From the NCBI GenBank assembly GCA_036245525.1, contig BTPG01000005.1, positions 113,826,466 to 113,890,465 of the forward strand: a stretch of DNA of 64,000 bases. The letters are read 5' to 3'. The notes beneath the pieces are model-generated. The model was given only the letters and a program-made list of their open reading frames with translations. It had not been told where the DNA came from and searched no databases. Made by a program: the position numbers and the translations under genes. Source of the stretch: Semisulcospira habei. Lineage: Eukaryota > Mollusca > Gastropoda > Semisulcospiridae. Positions 60,735-64,000 of the stretch are shown here, one piece after another (positions within the stretch are counted from its first letter, which is position 1; each line of letters opens with the position of its first letter).

Positions 60735-61045
60735 TAGCACTACATCCTGACAGCACTACGTGTCCATATAAACTACGGCCGTTAGAACTACGCGTTAGAA
60801 GCACTACGGCTAGATAGCACTGCGTTCGATAGCAATGTAGCCGTTATGCTTACGAGTTAGCGAAATATTGTGCTAAAGATCGTAGCGCTATCGAGACGCT
60901 GAGCTAGCGATCGTAGCGTTATGGACACGTAGTGCTAGCGACCGTAGCACTATAGACACGTGTTGCTGGCGATCATAGTGCTGTCCACACGTGTTGCTAG
61001 CGATCGTAGTGCTATCGACACGTAGTTCTCGTGATACGTAGTGCT
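60735..61045. repeat. Array of ~16-20 bp repeats in opposed orientations
   Basis: Left half has tagcactac/gttagaactacg units; right half has the reverse complement (cgtagtgcta gcgatcgtag). The turn is near 60860-60880. Units are degenerate. Confidence 0.8.
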
Positions 61046-61068
61046 AGAGAAACGCACCCCACTCGATC

Positions 61069-61104
61069 TGCAAGTGGCATACATTCTCATGCACTCTTTC
61101 GGGT
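61069..61104. repeat. A-family hairpin half, copy 29
   Basis: ctgcaagtggcatacattct catgcactc: left arm only. Confidence 0.55.
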
Positions 61105-61208
61105 ATAGTTTACAACCTAGTTTAGTTTACGACCTAGTTTACTTTGGACTTGTAAAACGACACTTGCAACAGCAGCTGTGATGATACTTCACGTCATTAA
61201 CAACACTC

Positions 61209-61326
61209 AGACCAATTATACTGGACCGCCAGCTGTAGCAGACGACGCTTTATCTATCACTTGCCATAGACCAATTATACTGGACCGCCAGCTGTAGCAG
61301 ACGACGCTTTATCTATCACTTGCCAA
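61209..61326. repeat. Direct tandem duplication, 2 x 59 bp
   Basis: agaccaattatactggaccg ...atctatcacttgccat, two nearly identical units just upstream of the spliced gene. Confidence 0.95.
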
Positions 61327-61365
61327 GTAGCGACACAGCCGGCCTCTCAGACATGAGGGGGTCGC

Positions 61366-61373
61366 CACTTCCG
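61366..61373 (+). promoter_or_regulatory. ETS-type ACTTCCGG upstream of the four-exon gene
   Basis: CACTTCCGG lies close before the ATG with no TATA box, as in many TATA-less housekeeping promoters. A similar ACTTCCGG precedes the zinc-finger ORF at 33265. Confidence 0.35.
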
Positions 61374-61389
61374 GTCTTTGGTTCCAAAC

Positions 61390-62375
61390 ATGGAAGCTGT
61401 GTTGGAAGTCGCCGAGGTATGTTTTGAAAATGCTAAAATAGACTTGGCAGAAGTGCAGATGATAAACAATCTTCCATGGCCTGAGTTCTTTAAAGTTTAG
61501 TTTTGATTTTTCGCATATTTTTGTTGGTTTTGTGATCCGCAACTTTTGGAGAAAAAAAAGAAAACAAAACTAATGCCAGCAGCAGCTGTGATTTTACTGA
61601 TGAATGATCAAATATATTGAGAGCTTAATTTCACGTGTTGTAACAATTAGTACCAATATCATTATGTTTCAGTTTTGTTATATTTTGTGTATAATTTAAT
61701 ACAGTATTAACACAGGTGTGTTTAGCGTTTTTTTTTTTTTTTCTTTTGCAGGAACAGAGTGAAGCATTTTCTTGGGAGTTGGAATTGGAGTCTAATTGTG
61801 TTCAGGAGGAGGGGTCGTTTCCAATGGTCAGTAATTGTGCTTAAAAATAAGAACATTCACTATTTACTTTGTATTGTCATGTTAGATGTGTGCATACATT
61901 TGATTGAAAATAATACTGATACTTAATTTAATCTTCCTTTTCAAACATGGTTTGTTCCGAACATGCAGCTCAATATGCTTAGTAGTCTTATGTGACAAGA
62001 GCGACTGTGGAGGATGTCTGCAAAACCTTGGCCAAAGATGTGTTGCTACCTAAAGTAGTACGTGAGGCTGCGGAGAAGCTAAACTGTGAGTTTGTAGTCT
62101 TCGTACTTGTGCATTTTCTTTTGCATTAACAAAATGGAAGCATGGTGTACAAATAAGCAGTATGGTGACAGATGACCTGTTGTTGCGCATCTGTAATGAA
62201 CTGTGTGTGTGATTGTCATTCTTTTCTTTTTTGTCAAAGGTCTTTTGTGATTTTTTTCTTTCTTTCAGATGTGGACTTACAAAATGCGTTGTCCTTCCAA
62301 GAACACTGCTTGGTTCCAGGGCGCTTCATCAATGCTGCCATGGAGAAGGCGTGGGGGAAATACAATGCTGTATAA
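61390..62375 (+). CDS. Predicted four-exon small protein gene (about 102 aa)
   Basis: Exons: 61390-61416 (MEAVLEVAE, donor GTATGT), 61752-61826 (acceptor after a long T tract ...ttttgcag; EQSEAFSWELELESNCVQEE, donor GTCAGT), 61986-62085 (acceptor ...cttagtag; SYVTRATVEDVCKTLAKDVL, donor GTGAGT), 62269-62375 (acceptor ...tctttctttcag; VDLQNALSFQEHCLVPGRF to a TAA). Phases are 0, 0 and 1 and stay consistent. ACTTCCGG, an ETS-type element, lies about 20 bases before the ATG. Intron sizes are 335, 159 and 183. The product is acidic at the N-terminus and helical in the middle; no signal or membrane segment. I recognise no family. The exon 3 acceptor is the weakest call; a further 3' exon via an alternative donor cannot be excluded. 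Confidence 0.5.
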
Positions 62376-62430
62376 TTTGGTCTATGGAGGAGGTGAACGA
62401 ATAGGAGCACATGTCAACATGAACGTGCGG

Positions 62431-62510
62431 CATCTTGGATTAATTCTTCCGGTAGGAATCACCTCGATCTCGACCTCGACAAAAAGCGCTACCGACAGCG
62501 GAAGGGTTAA
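62431..62510. repeat. C-family element right part, copy 8
   Basis: ccggtaggaatcacctcgat ctcgacctcgacaaaaagcg ctaccgacagcggaaggg-TTAA (62507-62510); left arm lost and a cgacctcgat repeat in the stem. Confidence 0.75.
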
Positions 62511-62691
62511 ATGTGAAATAAAAAGGGTAAAACATTATAACACAATGGTTCGTGCGATAACCCCGCTATAACCCCGAAACACTATGAGCAACATCCAAAT
62601 GCAAAAGGAGTAGATCATCAACAACCCCGGCATATGCAAGGCTAAAGCTGGCTCGCTCAAAATGCAAAAACAACAACAACAACAAAAAACA

Positions 62692-64000
62692 AGATGGGAT
62701 GAACCATAACCCACAAAGTCCCTTCTATATGAGAGCTGTCTTCGCTGTCAAGGGCCTCTACCTTTTGTCTTTGACTTGATTCTGATGTTGAAATATCTCC
62801 TTCTGAAAAAGCCTCGCAGATGTGCCAATGCGTCATAGTGAACTCTAGAAGGGGCGCGTGCAGTGCATACGCGTCATTGGTTTGTCAAACGTCATTTGTC
62901 ATGACGTATTTTTGTTTTTTGTTTTTACGTAATTTTATATTTAACGTGATATGAGATTCGCTTTTTGCTTCAAGACTTGGGAAAATGGTGACAAAACTAG
63001 AATTTCACGGTAAATTTCAGTTTTGCTATAATTTGTGTGAAATCAGGTTGACTTTACCTAGCTACATGCTATACTAAGTACACCTGCATGCTCTTCTGAA
63101 AGCGCGTAGATGTGTGTGTATGCGTGTGCGTGTGCGTGAGTGCATGTGCGAGCTGCAAACATCCTCAAAAGGAATAGATGGTCATGCGCCCTCCGGGGAT
63201 CTGTGCCTCTTAGAGATGCGCGCATATGTGTCATTGGTTTGTCAAACGTCATTTGTCGTAACGTATTTTTTGTTTTTACGTCATTTTATATTTAAGGTGA
63301 TATGAGTTTCGCTTTCGCTTCAAGACTTGCGAAAATGGTGACAAAACTAGAACTTCACGGTACAATTTCAGTCTTGCTATAATTTGTGTGAAATCAGGTT
63401 GACTTTACCTAGCTACATGCTATACTAAGTACACCTGCATGCTCTTCTGAAAGCGCGTCGATGTGTGTGTATGCGTGTGCGTGTGCGTGACTGTATGCGC
63501 GCGCTCCAAACGTCCTCAAGAGGAATAGATGTTCATGCGCCCTCCGGGCACATGAGGATCTATGCCTCTGGGAGATCCGCGCATATGTGTGAGAAAGAGC
63601 GAGCGTCATATTTAGAGTATCAGTGTCATATACGTCATATTTAAAGAATCAGTGTCTGCGTGGTGACGGAGTTGCTTCTTTTACATCACCGGCACTGTCT
63701 GACTTTGTCTAGAAGTGAAGGTTATTTTTACGGTTTAAATTATTTCTGAAAAGAATTAATTTTTACTAAAGAAGTTGAAAAGATACAAAGCTGGCTAACG
63801 AACTCATCCAATATCTTTCTACAAACTAGCTATATGCGAAAGTTCAAGTAAATATGACAAAAATTACGAATCTGGGTCAACCGACTTCCTATAACGGTCG
63901 TTTATGTTTTCAATGAGACATTCAATTACAATATGCTCGGAGACTCTCTTAGCCACCCACTTAAGAAAGTATTTCGCCAAATTTCAAGCTTGTGTGTACA
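62692..64000. repeat. Dispersed repeat R2, copy 2 (runs off the window)
   Basis: Matches 37707-38720. A ~360-bp part is duplicated in tandem here: 62871-63228 and 63229-63594, each ending with a hairpin (63160-63218, core deleted; 63511-63577). Confidence 0.9.
63511..63577. repeat. R2 hairpin with A-type arms, second unit
   Basis: cgtcctcaagaggaatagat gttcatgcgc-cctccggg-cacatgaggatctatgcctct gggagat. Confidence 0.85.

Overview
This is a eukaryotic, intergenic, repeat-dense window. It holds several fragmented non-LTR retrotransposons, tRNA-derived SINEs, a solo LTR, long microsatellites, and a few short coding candidates with splice signals. No bacterial operons, rRNA, functional tRNA or CRISPR array were seen. 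The LINE and SINE types, including a SINE tail with a GTTTAACG-type motif, look most like a mollusc, probably a gastropod. That assignment is inference.

Layout. 1-2157: 3' part of a LINE with an intact reverse transcriptase frame. 2338-2790: minus-strand LINE endonuclease fragment. 2.8-6.1 kb: mostly microsatellites. 6144-12370: a four-level nest in which a hairpin MITE is split by a 6.0 kb LINE, itself split by a solo LTR (carrying a SINE) and by another SINE. 13.3-14.5 kb: a TIR-bounded element full of ~165-bp tandem repeats. 15.1-15.6 kb: a MITE with long compound TIRs. 16.7-18.9 kb: an RTE-like LINE with an uninterrupted frame, inserted in one arm of a hairpin MITE. 19-22.4 kb: hairpin MITEs. 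22.7-24.8 kb: a dispersed repeat with coding-exon remnants whose inverted second copy lies at 57.9-59.2 kb. 26.2-27.1 kb: a minus-strand 294-codon ORF ending in eleven 13-residue repeats. 33.2-34.4 kb: a TIR element with a THAP-like zinc-finger ORF. 36.7-37.5 kb: another RTE-like LINE inside a hairpin MITE. 51.6-54.8 kb: a minus-strand LINE 3' end and two copies of a tRNA-headed SINE. 61.39-62.38 kb: a plausible four-exon small gene.

The dominant and most unusual content is a large set (more than 60 copies) of near-perfect palindromes of about 65-110 bp. Most sit inside 80-220 bp elements whose ends read TTAA-CCC...GGG-TTAA. I label the hairpin families A to H. Family A arms read gcaagaggcatagatcctcatgag-type, B centres on ttggcgcc, C on gtcgcgatgattcc, D on ggtctgtgattttgga, E on gggccgacgtcggcc or gggcccacgacggcc, F on cagccactaagcaaggtgct, G on gacgagcaaaagaaatgcga, and H is an all-palindrome TTAA element. 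One family A element interrupts a SINE exactly at TTAA, which gives direct proof of TTAA target duplication, as in piggyBac-type transposition. Within families, arm changes are usually paired on both arms. Different carriers share the same arms, and LINEs have repeatedly inserted into the arms. No autonomous transposase for this system is visible in the window.

Limits: coordinates of degenerate copies are accurate to a few bases, clade names of LINEs come from motif recognition only, and no alignment or folding program was run.
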